Shown: positions 24,116 through 32,862, numbered from the stretch's first letter. The stretch: DNA of 53,858 bases from Thermohalobaculum sp039030715 (GCA_039030715.1 JBCCDU010000021.1:1-53858), one strand, 5' to 3'. Notes: generated by a model not told the origin, from the letters alone. Made by a program: numbers and translations.

Positions 24116-24841
24116 ATGAGCCATACGGCAACAACGCATACGCATAAATTTCTGAATAGTCAGAAATTACCGGTATTAACATATCTTCTGCCGATTGATG
24201 GTGCGTCCGAAAAAGCCCCGCACCGTGACACGCGCTTTAGCCGCCTGATGGCGCGCCGCGACTGGATGCGCCTGCCAGCAGCGGTGCGCGCCCGGTTCTC
24301 GAAACATCGCGAGGCGGGGCAGAGTGTTGTTTATCGCGGGCAGATCACCGAGATCCGCTTTAGCCGTCTCGGCTGGGTCCTGGCCCAGGCCCTGCGCCTG
24401 ATCGGTGCGCCGCTGCCGCTGGACCGCGAGGCCGAGGGTCGGGCCGCCGTCGTCGCCGTCACCGAGGGGCCTGGGGGAAGCGGTCAGATCTGGACCCGCC
24501 TGATCGCCCGCGAAGGCCGCTTTCCGCAGATGATCCACTCCGCCAAACGGTTTTCGGGACCAACGGGGCTGGAAGAGCGGGTCGGCCATGGCATCGGCAT
24601 GACCCTGAGAATTGCCGAGGAGAACGGCTCGCTGGTTTTTCGCTCCGCCGGGTATTTCATCGAGGTTCTGGGCCGCCGCCTGTCCCTTCCACGCTGGATG
24701 ACGCCTGGAGATCTGGTCGTCGGCCATCATGATCTGCGCAGAGGGCGTTTCGCCTTCACGCTGGATCTCACGCATCCGATCTTTGGCCCGCTGATCCACC
24801 AGACCGCCATCTACGCCGATATGTCGGAGAAACAGCTATGA
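24116..24841 (+). CDS. DUF4166 domain protein
   Basis: 241-aa protein. From about residue 38 it matches the DUF4166 pattern: DTRFSRLMARRDWMRLPAAVRARF opens the domain, WTRLIAREGRFPQMIHSAKRF and GLEERVGHGIGMTLR lie in the middle, and HPIFGPLIHQTAIYAD ends it. The first ~35 residues look like an added tail and contain the second operator palindrome at DNA level. AAGGAGG lies 6 nt before the ATG, so the start is firm. Its function is unknown; related domains are often fused to or beside NAD(P)-dependent reductases, as here. The stop overlaps the next start (ATGA). Confidence 0.85.
   Translation: MSHTATTHTHKFLNSQKLPVLTYLLPIDGASEKAPHRDTRFSRLMARRDWMRLPAAVRARFSKHREAGQSVVYRGQITEIRFSRLGWVLAQALRLIGAPLPLDREAEGRAAVVAVTEGPGGSGQIWTRLIAREGRFPQMIHSAKRFSGPTGLEERVGHGIGMTLRIAEENGSLVFRSAGYFIEVLGRRLSLPRWMTPGDLVVGHHDLRRGRFAFTLDLTHPIFGPLIHQTAIYADMSEKQL
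24147..24168 (+). promoter_or_regulatory. Second GbsR operator, inside the DUF4166 coding start
   Basis: AATTTCTG-N6-CAGAAATT is a perfect 8-bp-arm palindrome with the same core and spacing as the site at 23529-23548. It lies 31-52 bases into the DUF4166 gene. It could cover an internal promoter, act as a roadblock, or allow looping to the first site about 620 bp upstream. Confidence 0.65.
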
Positions 24842-26346
24842 CAGACCCAATTCTCTGGTCCCTGATCGCCCTGCAGATCGCGATGGGTGCGTTCGATACA
24901 CTCTACCATCACGAACTGACTGAACGGCTGGCCTGGCGCCCCTCTCAAGCGCGGGAACTGCGCCTGCATGCGGTGCGAAATGTATTCTATGCGATGATCT
25001 TCCTGACCCTGGGCTGGGCCGAGCCCCACGGTGTTTTCGCCTGGGCCCTGATCGCGCTGCTCGCGACGGAGCTGGGAATTACCCTTTGGGATTTTGTCGA
25101 GGAGGACATGACCCGTGCGCTGTCGGCAACGGAGCGGGTGACCCATACCCTTCTGGCACTGAACTATGGCGCGATCCTGATCCTCGCCATGCCGGTTCTG
25201 ATCGATTGGGCAGCGCGGCCGACCGCGTTGATCCCGGCTCAATACGGCGGGTGGAGTTGGCTGTGCCTGGTATCTGCAGCCGTTGTCCTGATATTTGGCC
25301 TGCGCGATTGGATGGCGGCCCGCCGGGCGCCCCGGTTGGAGGAGCCGGATGCAGCACTCCTGGCCGCTGGTTTGCCACGCAGCCATGTGCTGATCACCGG
25401 CGCGACGGGTTTTATCGGGCAGCGGCTGGTGGCGGCACTGGTGGGGGCCGGGCACCAGGTGAGCGCGCTGACTCGCGACCCCCAAAAGGCGGCTTCGCTG
25501 CCTATGCCCATCACCGTTCTGACCGATCTCGACCAGATCCCGTCCGAGACCCGGATCGACGCCATCGTCAATCTGGCGGGGGAGGGGATCGCCGACAGCC
25601 CGTGGACCGCGCAAAGGCGCGATCGGATCATCGGCTCGCGCGTGGCCGTGGCGGCGGCAGTGGACGGTTTGCTGGCCCGGCTGCGCCACCGCCCTCGGAC
25701 CCTGATCACAGCCTCAGCCATCGGCTGGTACGGACTGCAGGGAGACAAGCCCCTGAACGAGACCGCGCGGCCAAGCCCCTGCTTCAGCCACGAGGTTTGT
25801 GCAGCGACCGAGGCCGCGACCGAAACCGCCAGGCAGATCGGCCTGCGCGTCGTCTGCCTGCGGATCGGGCTGGTGCTGGGCATTCAGGGCGGCGTCCTCG
25901 CGCGCCTGCTGACACCGTTTGAATTCGGCCTGGGCGGGCGAATCGGCGATGGCACCCAGATGATGAGCTGGATCCATCGCGACGACCTGGTGCGGGCGAT
26001 TGTTCATTGTCTGGCAGAGCCCGCGCTGCATGGGCCGGTGAATGCAACAGCGCCGCTACCGGTCAGCAATACGCAGTTTGCCGAAGCTCTGGGTCGGGCG
26101 TTGCATCGGCCCGCGCTGCTGCCGCTGCCCGCCTGGCCCCTGTGCCTCGCTTTAGGCGATATGGCGCGCGAGTTGCTGTTGGGTGGGCAAGCTGTGCTGC
26201 CGACGAAGTTACGGGCCAGCGGCTTCCACTTCGTCCATTCCGACATGGGATCTGCGCTGGAAGCTTTGCTCGGTCGAAATAGTCGACAGGCCGATCAGCG
26301 TTGCCTGCCTGGCAAGGCAGCGCGCGCTGTCACCTTCGATTCATAA
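24838..26346 (+). CDS. Fusion of a DoxX-like membrane domain and a TIGR01777 NAD(P)-dependent epimerase
   Basis: 502-aa protein. Residues 1-165 carry four to five hydrophobic segments of DoxX-like type. Residues 180-480 form a Rossmann-fold short-chain dehydrogenase of the TIGR01777/YfcH group: GATGFIGQRL (188 on), VNLAGEGIADSPWTAQRRDRIIGSR, SAIGWYG, a long C-terminal DUF1731-like tail with PLPAWPLCLALGDMARELLLGGQAVLPTKL. The start overlaps the DUF4166 stop (ATGA), so the three genes from 23538 form one operon. The membrane part would hold the reductase at the inner membrane. The substrate is not known. Confidence 0.87.
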   Translation: MTDPILWSLIALQIAMGAFDTLYHHELTERLAWRPSQARELRLHAVRNVFYAMIFLTLGWAEPHGVFAWALIALLATELGITLWDFVEEDMTRALSATERVTHTLLALNYGAILILAMPVLIDWAARPTALIPAQYGGWSWLCLVSAAVVLIFGLRDWMAARRAPRLEEPDAALLAAGLPRSHVLITGATGFIGQRLVAALVGAGHQVSALTRDPQKAASLPMPITVLTDLDQIPSETRIDAIVNLAGEGIADSPWTAQRRDRIIGSRVAVAAAVDGLLARLRHRPRTLITASAIGWYGLQGDKPLNETARPSPCFSHEVCAATEAATETARQIGLRVVCLRIGLVLGIQGGVLARLLTPFEFGLGGRIGDGTQMMSWIHRDDLVRAIVHCLAEPALHGPVNATAPLPVSNTQFAEALGRALHRPALLPLPAWPLCLALGDMARELLLGGQAVLPTKLRASGFHFVHSDMGSALEALLGRNSRQADQRCLPGKAARAVTFDS

Positions 26347-26427
26347 GAATGCAATGAAAATGCCGGATACTTCGTTCACACACCGCAACAAGAAGGTGGC
26401 AAACCACCCTGCAATGTTGAGGTTTAG

Positions 26428-27420
26428 ATGGCTGTTTTTCGTGTCAGTGCGACACGCGACGGGGCGCTTTTCAGCCCCGAAGGCCCCGACTGGTTAGCGC
26501 AGCTTCGCGCCACGGTCCGGGCGCTGCCGCCCGGCGCGCCGATCTGCGTTCTGATCCATGGTTATCGCTTCTCGTGCCGGGGGCCCCGAGGCGAGGCCGA
26601 TCCCTACCGCCTGCTCTATGCGGGGCCGGAGGGGTGGGCAGCGCGTTTGGGCTTCCGGCGCGGTGGGGTGGAGGATGGTCTATGCTTGGCCTTCGGGTGG
26701 GAGGCGCGCACTTTCCGATCCGGCGGTCAGACCCGCGGTTTTTCGCGGATCTATCGCGACGCGGCAGTGGCGGCGCGTGCCCTAGGTTGGCTGATGCGGG
26801 ATATCGGGCGCAACCGCCCGGATCTGCGTATCGATCTAATGGCTCACTCGCTGGGTGCGCGTGTGGCCTTGCAGGCTGCCGCAGCGCTGCCCGGACTGCC
26901 TGTTGGGCGCTTGATTCTGCTGGGCGCGGCGGAATTTCGAGATGTGGCGGCAGGGCGGCTGGCGCATGTTGGTGGCGCCCAAGTGTACCATGTGATGAGC
27001 CGCGCCAATGATCTGTTCGATCACCTTTTCGCTGCAGGCGCGCGTAGCCGGGCCCAGGCCAGTAATCGGTCGCTCGGCTCCGGCGGTATCGCGCAGCGTG
27101 GGTGGTCCGGCAACTGGTTGGACCTGCAACTCGATCTGCCGGAGCTGGGCGCATGGATGGCAGCGCGCGGTCATAGGCTGAGGCCGATCCCGCGCGTTTG
27201 TCACTGGCATTTCTATACCGATCCCGGTGCGATGAGCTTCTACCGCGCCATCCTGCGCCAGCGCGCAGCTCATGGCATCGGCGCGCTGCTGGCCGATGGT
27301 CTGCCCGACCGGATCGAGCCTCGCTGGACGCGATTGCTACCGCACCTGCGCGGATTCGACCGCGACGGCGGTCTGGGCGACGGGCTGGACACCGGTGGAG
27401 CCTTGCCAAATCGCAGTTGA
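26428..27420 (+). CDS. Alpha/beta-hydrolase fold protein (lipase/esterase-like)
   Basis: 330-aa predicted cytoplasmic hydrolase. The oxyanion strand is CVLIHGYRF (His44-Gly45) and the nucleophile elbow is LMAHSLGARVAL (Ser141). A late HWHFYTDPG segment could hold the catalytic His. No signal peptide is present. The closest general resemblance is to single-gene alpha/beta hydrolases of Rhodobacterales with no assigned substrate. Confidence 0.78.
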   Translation: MAVFRVSATRDGALFSPEGPDWLAQLRATVRALPPGAPICVLIHGYRFSCRGPRGEADPYRLLYAGPEGWAARLGFRRGGVEDGLCLAFGWEARTFRSGGQTRGFSRIYRDAAVAARALGWLMRDIGRNRPDLRIDLMAHSLGARVALQAAAALPGLPVGRLILLGAAEFRDVAAGRLAHVGGAQVYHVMSRANDLFDHLFAAGARSRAQASNRSLGSGGIAQRGWSGNWLDLQLDLPELGAWMAARGHRLRPIPRVCHWHFYTDPGAMSFYRAILRQRAAHGIGALLADGLPDRIEPRWTRLLPHLRGFDRDGGLGDGLDTGGALPNRS

Positions 27421-27461
27421 GCGCGCACATCTGGAGACATGTGCCGAGGCAAGGGAGCCTT

Positions 27462-27518
27462 ATGACAGTGCAGTTGATCGGCGAAAACCCGCGCAGAGTC
27501 GGCCAGTTGCCTGGATGA
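27462..27518 (+). CDS. 18-aa leader ORF coupled to the TPR gene
   Basis: A short frame coding MTVQLIGENPRRVGQLPG, preceded by a good Shine-Dalgarno AAGGGAG about 5 nt upstream. Its stop overlaps the ATG of the next gene (ATGA at 27515-27518), which lacks a site of its own. Ribosomes finishing the leader would start the TPR gene. A regulatory leader peptide or a plain coupling device are both possible. Confidence 0.5.
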   Translation: MTVQLIGENPRRVGQLPG

Positions 27519-28264
27519 TTTCCTTACCGTGCAAGTTCCGAAGTCGCATTCGCGGCACACTTGCGCATATGGTGGTGCTGTTGCTGTTCGCTGCGGCCCC
27601 GGCGGCGGCTGAAACGGCTCAGGAGTGTGCAGGCGACGGCGATGCCTGGTCGCGGCTGAGCGCCTGCACCGATGTGATCGAGGGAGGCGACTGGCCCGGC
27701 GCCCGCGCCGCCTGGGCCTACTCCAACCGGGCGATGGCCCATGCGGAGCTTGGCAATCATCTGGACGCGTTCGACGACCACGACACGGCACTTAAGCTGG
27801 ATCCCGGTAACCCACGTGCTTGGAACAACCGGGCGACCAGCCATGCGCGGTTTCGCGAGTATGACCGGGCGTTTCGGGACTATCGCCGCGCGCTGGAACT
27901 GGATCCGGGCTATATCAACGCGCTGATCAATCGCGCCAGTCTGTATGCCGAGACTGGACAGCCCGCAGAAGCCTGGGCCGACTATGGCACAGCGATCGCG
28001 TTGGAGGATGCCGCCGGGCGCGATACCGCGGGTCTGGCGTTCCTGCAAGCGGATGCGGCCTGTCAGTTGGGCGAAGCCGAGGATGCCCTTGCCGGTCGTC
28101 AGCCAGCCTTTGAGAACGGGCTTTTCAGCCGCGAGGAGATGGCGGCAACCTTGATCAACACCGGCTACCTGGTTCGCGGCGTCGAGGTGGAAACCGAAAG
28201 CGGGCGCGCGGCCTTCGACGCCGCGCTGGAGCGTTGGACCCTGGCCGGCTGTGTCTGGGACTAG
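27515..28264 (+). CDS. Secreted TPR protein
   Basis: 249-aa protein with a signal peptide (hydrophobic run MVVLLLFAAAPAAAETA). Tetratricopeptide repeats follow: AWAYSNRAMAHAELGNHLDA, PRAWNNRATSHARFREYDRA and INALINRASLYAETGQPAEA. Three cysteines lie outside the repeats. It is probably a periplasmic protein-binding module. The ATG at 27515 is chosen for its overlap with the leader ORF; a second ATG at 27569 would shorten the signal. Confidence 0.8.
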   Translation: MISLPCKFRSRIRGTLAHMVVLLLFAAAPAAAETAQECAGDGDAWSRLSACTDVIEGGDWPGARAAWAYSNRAMAHAELGNHLDAFDDHDTALKLDPGNPRAWNNRATSHARFREYDRAFRDYRRALELDPGYINALINRASLYAETGQPAEAWADYGTAIALEDAAGRDTAGLAFLQADAACQLGEAEDALAGRQPAFENGLFSREEMAATLINTGYLVRGVEVETESGRAAFDAALERWTLAGCVWD

Positions 28265-28275
28265 GCGAAAAAAAG

Positions 28276-28301
28276 TGGCGCCGGGGAGAGAACCGGCGCC
28301 A
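28276..28301. terminator. Hairpin terminator after the TPR gene
   Basis: TGGCGCCGG and CCGGCGCCA form a 9-bp stem. The A run lies before the stem, so on the minus strand the stem is followed by a T run. It is a good minus-strand terminator for transcripts coming from 28673 and a weaker plus-strand one. Confidence 0.6.
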
Positions 28302-28672
28302 AGTCAGAGAGGTATCACAGGAAACACATGTGATCGCCGTTTCGGGAAAGACCGGCCCTGCGTGTGGTTCAGAGCAGATCCCCCGAGGGACGCCCTCTTT
28401 CTAGCCGAGTCGCATGTTTATCTTCTGTGAGAATTGTTACCGGATGCCCCGCAGGTTCTTATGTGCCGGATAAGGGGTGCGGAAAGAGTACGGGCGTCAG
28501 GGTCGAAACCCTGACGCCCGAGCTGTTCGGTGCAGCCGATGATGTGTGGAGAGTGGCTACTCCTTACAAGCGAGACTACCCTAGCCGCGAGGCAGCGCTG
28601 CGGCTGTGAGGATGTTTACAGCGCCGTAAGCTAATTCAACTTGTCCGGCTGCAAAGGCGCCAAACAAACGTC
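28302..28672. other. Intergenic region with a perfect 13-bp hairpin
   Basis: No convincing gene. An 81-codon plus frame at 28364-28609 has poor composition and no ribosome-binding site. The notable element is a perfect hairpin at 28491-28520: CGGGCGTCAGGGT and ACCCTGACGCCCG closed by the tetraloop CGAA. No T tract follows on either side. It might be part of a small RNA or a processing signal. Confidence 0.4.
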
Positions 28673-29101
28673 TCAGAGCGTCGACGCCGCACCGCGCTGG
28701 ACAGGGCTGAGCGTATTGGCCGCCACGGGCTCTGGCTCACCCATTACGGCGCCTGTGATCAGGATACTGTCGCCCGCGCGCTGGAACGTGAACCTATCGC
28801 GCACATCGCCATCTTCCGAGTTCAGGATCACGGCATAGCCCTGGCCGTCGCGAAGCCGGATGTTGCTGCGGAGCGTCTCACCCTCCACACAACAGCGCAA
28901 AACAGCCACGATCTGATAGACACCACCCGCCTGATCGCCTGTCGTCTGCAAGGTCACCACTGCTTCCGAGGTGCCTACCGAGATAGTCTCGGTCTGGCCA
29001 GCTTGATCCAACACCTTGATATGCGGGGCGAAATCGTCAGCCGCCGCAAAGTGTGGGACGAGGCCGACAATGAAGCCGGCAAGGATGAGGAGAATACGCA
29101 T
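28673..29101 (-). CDS. Small secreted protein of unknown function
   Basis: 142-aa protein with a clear signal peptide (MRILLILAGFIVGLVPHFAAADD). The mature part is short, beta-rich and has two adjacent cysteines (VLRCCVEGE). GGAGGT lies 5 nt before the ATG. It lies on the same strand as, and 147 nt beyond, the TIGR02186 gene. No family recognised. Confidence 0.7.
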   Translation of the reverse strand: MRILLILAGFIVGLVPHFAAADDFAPHIKVLDQAGQTETISVGTSEAVVTLQTTGDQAGGVYQIVAVLRCCVEGETLRSNIRLRDGQGYAVILNSEDGDVRDRFTFQRAGDSILITGAVMGEPEPVAANTLSPVQRGAASTL

Positions 29102-29248
29102 TCGGACCTCCAGAAAACTACTCTCACACTGCGCCCCGAACCGGACGCTAGGTCATAAGCCACATATAGACTGTAAAAATTATCACAAGGTTAGCAAAAA
29201 CGCCATTCTTGGGTCGCTTTAGCCAAATTTGACGATTTTTTTCACACC

Positions 29249-30013
29249 CTATGGAAATACCAGTCGGAAGAAGGTCGAGGCCAACCACCCCGCCGCGAGC
29301 GCAAGCGCGATCGACAGCAGGCCGTAGATCGCGGCGTTTTCCTTGGCCATGGTGTAGATCCAGCGCTCCAACCCCACTTTGCGCACATCTATGCCCTGCT
29401 CCAGCGTATCCACGACCGTGCGGTCGCGTAGAAGGAACACGCGCACGCGATAGTCGCCCTCGACAAGCTGCGCGGGCAGGCGGATCCGGGTCTGGAACAG
29501 GGTTTCCTGATTGATTGTCACGCCCTGGGGCTGCTCGAAATAAAGACCTCGGGCTTCGTTCAGCCGGATCGCCGCCCGCAGATAGTCTTCCGGGTAGGCC
29601 GCATCGTTGGTGTTGCCGATGAGTTTGACCGAGTGGTTGAGGCCGACCTTATAGAGCTGATCCTGCGTGAAGGAGATCACCTCGCGAAATGGGCGATTGG
29701 TCGAGACGGCGTACAAGCTGGGCGCGGCGTCAACCTGCACGCCTGCATCATTGATCCAGATTCCGAAACGTCGTTCCTTTTTGCGCACGATCACCGGTTT
29801 GGAGGGGCCGATCACGACAACGATGACGTCCAGCGGCCCTTCGGGTGCTGGGGCGGTCCGCTTGACCGCGCCATAAACAAACAACTCGGACCCGTCGAAA
29901 TCGGTGGTGATCGAGATCTGGTTCTGGTTGAGACCTGCGACGATCTCCTCGGCCTGCGCTGTCGTGACAAGAAGCGCTAGCACCATTGTAAGTGTCGTGA
30001 GGAAATACCGCAT
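29249..30013 (-). CDS. TIGR02186-family membrane protein
   Basis: 254-aa protein with a signal peptide (LTMVLALLVTTAQAEE), a large periplasmic domain (QNQISITTDFDGSELFVYGAVKR to the start of the last helix) and one C-terminal membrane helix (YGLLSIALALAAGWLASTFF). This family is normally found next to a TauE/SafE exporter in Alphaproteobacteria, as here, where its ATG overlaps the exporter stop by one base. It is likely an accessory subunit. Confidence 0.85.
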   Translation of the reverse strand: MRYFLTTLTMVLALLVTTAQAEEIVAGLNQNQISITTDFDGSELFVYGAVKRTAPAPEGPLDVIVVVIGPSKPVIVRKKERRFGIWINDAGVQVDAAPSLYAVSTNRPFREVISFTQDQLYKVGLNHSVKLIGNTNDAAYPEDYLRAAIRLNEARGLYFEQPQGVTINQETLFQTRIRLPAQLVEGDYRVRVFLLRDRTVVDTLEQGIDVRKVGLERWIYTMAKENAAIYGLLSIALALAAGWLASTFFRLVFP

Positions 30014-30930
30014 CAGTGAGACCCACCGCCGAGAGTGTAGAGCTCCTCCGGCGTGCGCACCAGATCCCAACCCAGTTTCGCACAGACCACGAGCACCAGG
30101 ATGGCCAAGAGGATGCGCAATTGTTCGGCCTTGAGTTTTGGGCCGATGCGCACGCCGATTTGCGCACCGATGACCCCGCCCAACAGCAGCAGGACAGCCA
30201 GGATCGCATCGACCGTGTTGTTATAGATCGCGTGCATCAACGTGGTCGCGCCGGTGACGAACATGATCTGGAAAAGCGAGGTTCCGACAACCACCGTGGT
30301 TGCCATGCCCAGCAGATAGATCATCGCCGGAACCATTATGAAACCGCCGCCGACCCCCATGATCGCGGCAAGAACACCCACGGCCATCCCCACCAGAAGC
30401 GGCGGGATCGCGGAAATATAGAGCTTGGAGGCCCTGAAGCGCATCCGAAAGGGCAGGCCCTGCACCCAGCTATGATGCTGGCGTCTGCGCCGGGGAGGCG
30501 ATCCGGCGCGGCTGCGCATCAAGGCGGTGAGGCTTTCCATGAACATCAGCCCACCGACCACGCCCAGGAAAACGACGTAGCAGAGCGAGACGAGCAACTC
30601 GACCTGACCCAGCTCTCGCAGCAGTGCGAAGATCTGCACACCAATGCCCGAGCCGACGAGACCGCCAGCCAGCAGCACCAGCCCCATCTTGAAGTCCACG
30701 CTCCGCCTGCGCCAATGGGCCAGCACGCCTGAGAAGCTGGAGGCGACGATCTGGTTCGCTTCGGTCGCCACGGCGACGGCCGGCGGAATACCGATCAGAA
30801 TGAGAAGCGGTGTCATCAGAAATCCGCCGCCCACACCAAAAAGTCCAGACAGGAAGCCGACGCAGCCGCCCAGGCCGAGCAGCAGGAAGGCATTCACAGA
30901 TACCTCGGCGATGGGCAGGTAGATGTTCAT
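30013..30930 (-). CDS. TauE/SafE (TSUP) family anion exporter
   Basis: 305-aa protein with seven to eight membrane helices in two halves, each marked by a GVGGGFLMTP / GVGGGFIMVP motif. TSUP proteins move sulfite, sulfoacetate or other organic anions. Sulfite export would suit the xsc cluster 16 kb away, but this gene/TIGR02186 pair is common in the order whether or not xsc is present, so the link is only a possibility. Confidence 0.9.
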   Translation of the reverse strand: MNIYLPIAEVSVNAFLLLGLGGCVGFLSGLFGVGGGFLMTPLLILIGIPPAVAVATEANQIVASSFSGVLAHWRRRSVDFKMGLVLLAGGLVGSGIGVQIFALLRELGQVELLVSLCYVVFLGVVGGLMFMESLTALMRSRAGSPPRRRRQHHSWVQGLPFRMRFRASKLYISAIPPLLVGMAVGVLAAIMGVGGGFIMVPAMIYLLGMATTVVVGTSLFQIMFVTGATTLMHAIYNNTVDAILAVLLLLGGVIGAQIGVRIGPKLKAEQLRILLAILVLVVCAKLGWDLVRTPEELYTLGGGSH

Positions 30931-31048
30931 GTGGGCTCACCCGGCAACATGGATTTCCTTACCGTCGCAGCGGTCGGAATGCCAGAGCCACCCGGGTCGC
31001 ACCTGTGGTACCAATTCATGAACGGCTGCGGCGCGGATGCGCCAGGCG

Positions 31049-31471
31049 CTAGCCGACGTTTTCGCTCTCGGGGTTCAAGAGTTCGATCATCCGCTCCAGA
31101 TGCCCGCGCGAGAGCGGTTTGTTGAAGAACTCGCGCACAACGGCATGGCGGCTGGCGCGACGGCGGTCTTCGGGGTCCAGCGAGGTGGTCAGCATTACCA
31201 CCACGAGCTTGACGAAATCTGCCCCCAGACGCTCGGTCGCCGCGTCGAGGAACTCGAACCCGGTCATCCGCGGCATGTTGATGTCCAGCGCGATGCAGTC
31301 CACCTCCGGCCGCGGATCGCTGGAGAGATAGTCCAGCGCTTCCTCGGCATAGTAGAAACTGATCACCTCACCCACCAGGCCCGTGCGTTCGACGATGAGG
31401 CGATAGAGCTTTTGCTCGATCTTGCTGTCGTCGATGATAAGGAGCCGGGTGATCGGCGGTGTTTCGGTCAT
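31049..31471 (-). CDS. Single-domain response regulator
   Basis: 140-aa CheY-like receiver without an output domain. Phospho-acceptor Asp63 lies in ALDINMPRMTG, the acidic pair is Asp14-Asp15, and the conserved lysine is in FFNKPLS. Its start overlaps the kinase stop (ATGA), so it is the direct partner of the kinase. Output probably goes through protein contact or a phosphorelay. Confidence 0.93.
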   Translation of the reverse strand: MTETPPITRLLIIDDSKIEQKLYRLIVERTGLVGEVISFYYAEEALDYLSSDPRPEVDCIALDINMPRMTGFEFLDAATERLGADFVKLVVVMLTTSLDPEDRRRASRHAVVREFFNKPLSRGHLERMIELLNPESENVG

Positions 31472-32628
31472 TCATTCCCCCCCGGCAGCCAAATCGTAAA
31501 CTCCGTTCCGTCGCCCAATGCGGAACGCAGTTCGATCCGGCCGCCATGATTAGCGACAATACGTTGGCAGATCGCAAGACCCAGGCCCGATCCCGAATAG
31601 TCGATATCGGCATGCAACCGCGTGAACATCTCAAAAATCTTCTGGTGCTGCGAGGGATCGATGCCGATCCCCTGGTCGCATACCCGAATTGGCACCAGTC
31701 CATCCGCGCCAGCCTTGCCCGCCAAAACATCGACCACCGGCGGCGTGTCCGGCGCGCTGAATTTCAGCGCATTTGCAATCAGGTTCTGGAACAGAATGCG
31801 GACCTGCGTTGGATCACCCATGACCGCCGGAAGCGCGCCGATTCTGACGGTCGCGGCCGAGCGGTCGATATCCGCCGTCAGATCGCTGCGAATGTCGGCG
31901 ATTATGGGATCCAGCTGCACGCTTTCGCGGCGCGGCGCATCGCCGATCAGGCGGGTATAGTCCAATACGTCCTCGATCAGTGTGCGCATGCGGTCTACGC
32001 AGCTCATGCTCATCTCAAGCATGTCCTTGGCGCCAGGCGACATGTCGCTATCCAGTTGGTTCGGCATCTCCTCCAACAGCATCTTCAGCGTATTGGCGGG
32101 CGATTTGAGGTCGTGCGAGATGGCGTACGCGAACTCGCGCAGTTCGCGATTGACCGCGGCGGTTGCATCGGCCTCGCCCTTCAACGCCTCCGCCGTGCGC
32201 ATCTGCTGGGTCAGGTCGTTATGCGCGCCCAGCATACGGATGGGGCGCCCGGTTTCGTCGCGGATCGCGAGGCCCCGGCATCTGACCCAAACTGTCGAGC
32301 CATCGGCATGGCGATAGCGAACCACCTGGTCATAAGGATGGTTCGGATTAGCGCAGTGAAGTTTGAAGTTCTTCAGAGCTTCGGCGAGGTCATCCTGGTT
32401 GATCAGATCCTGCCATTCCGCGGCCTTGTGCGTCTTGGTCCAAGGATCGACCCCGAACAGGCGCCAGAACTCCGGGCTCATCCACTCATTTTCGCTGTTT
32501 TCCAGGTCCCAGTACCAGACCCCGTCCAGCGAGCCCTGACGGATGAATGCGAAAATAGCGGGGTCGGAGGTGATGAGTTCCTCCAGCTCTTTCTCCAGAT
32601 AGTTCTTTGGCGGGGGCGGTGCGTTCAT
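31468..32628 (-). CDS. Soluble PAS-domain sensor histidine kinase
   Basis: 386-aa kinase without membrane helices. A PAS domain (about 25-140: GVWYWDLENSENEWMSPEFWRLFG) with a PAC end, a HisKA dimerisation helix with the phospho-acceptor His172 in FAYAISHDLKSPANTL, and a HATPase domain with N box (LIANALKFSA), G1 (DQGIGID) and G2 (GSGLGLAIC). The PAS domain points to a cytoplasmic signal, type unknown. It drives the overlapping single-domain regulator. Confidence 0.94.
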   Translation of the reverse strand: MNAPPPPKNYLEKELEELITSDPAIFAFIRQGSLDGVWYWDLENSENEWMSPEFWRLFGVDPWTKTHKAAEWQDLINQDDLAEALKNFKLHCANPNHPYDQVVRYRHADGSTVWVRCRGLAIRDETGRPIRMLGAHNDLTQQMRTAEALKGEADATAAVNRELREFAYAISHDLKSPANTLKMLLEEMPNQLDSDMSPGAKDMLEMSMSCVDRMRTLIEDVLDYTRLIGDAPRRESVQLDPIIADIRSDLTADIDRSAATVRIGALPAVMGDPTQVRILFQNLIANALKFSAPDTPPVVDVLAGKAGADGLVPIRVCDQGIGIDPSQHQKIFEMFTRLHADIDYSGSGLGLAICQRIVANHGGRIELRSALGDGTEFTIWLPGGNE

Positions 32629-32862
32629 CGTGGCTCATCTCCAAAGCGACTATGTCATCCGCGCTGCTTCAGCCGCTCTAATTCGCGCAACCGCAGCAGT
32701 ATACCCCAAGCCGGCAACTCAGGGTGGTTGGTTGGGCGCCGTATACTATCCTAGGTAAATATATCTGGTTAATTGGTCAAATCCAGCGCCGACGAACAGG
32801 GGCGAGGCCAGGTCCCGATGACGTGTATGTGGTCGTAGATGCACCATCTACGCGGGCAGGGG
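32629..32862. other. Intergenic region between kinase start and MscS stop
   Basis: Contains an AT-rich patch at about 32740-32775, where a promoter for the minus-strand kinase gene is expected, although no good -35/-10 pair was fixed. A hairpin CGTAGATG-CAC-CATCTACG at 32834-32852 lies just past the MscS stop. It has no T tract. Confidence 0.35.

Noticed and set aside
28364..28609. 81-codon plus frame
   Set aside because: No ribosome-binding site, odd composition, and it covers the perfect hairpin at 28491-28520.
31459..32754. 431-codon plus frame
   Set aside because: Antisense to the histidine kinase gene.
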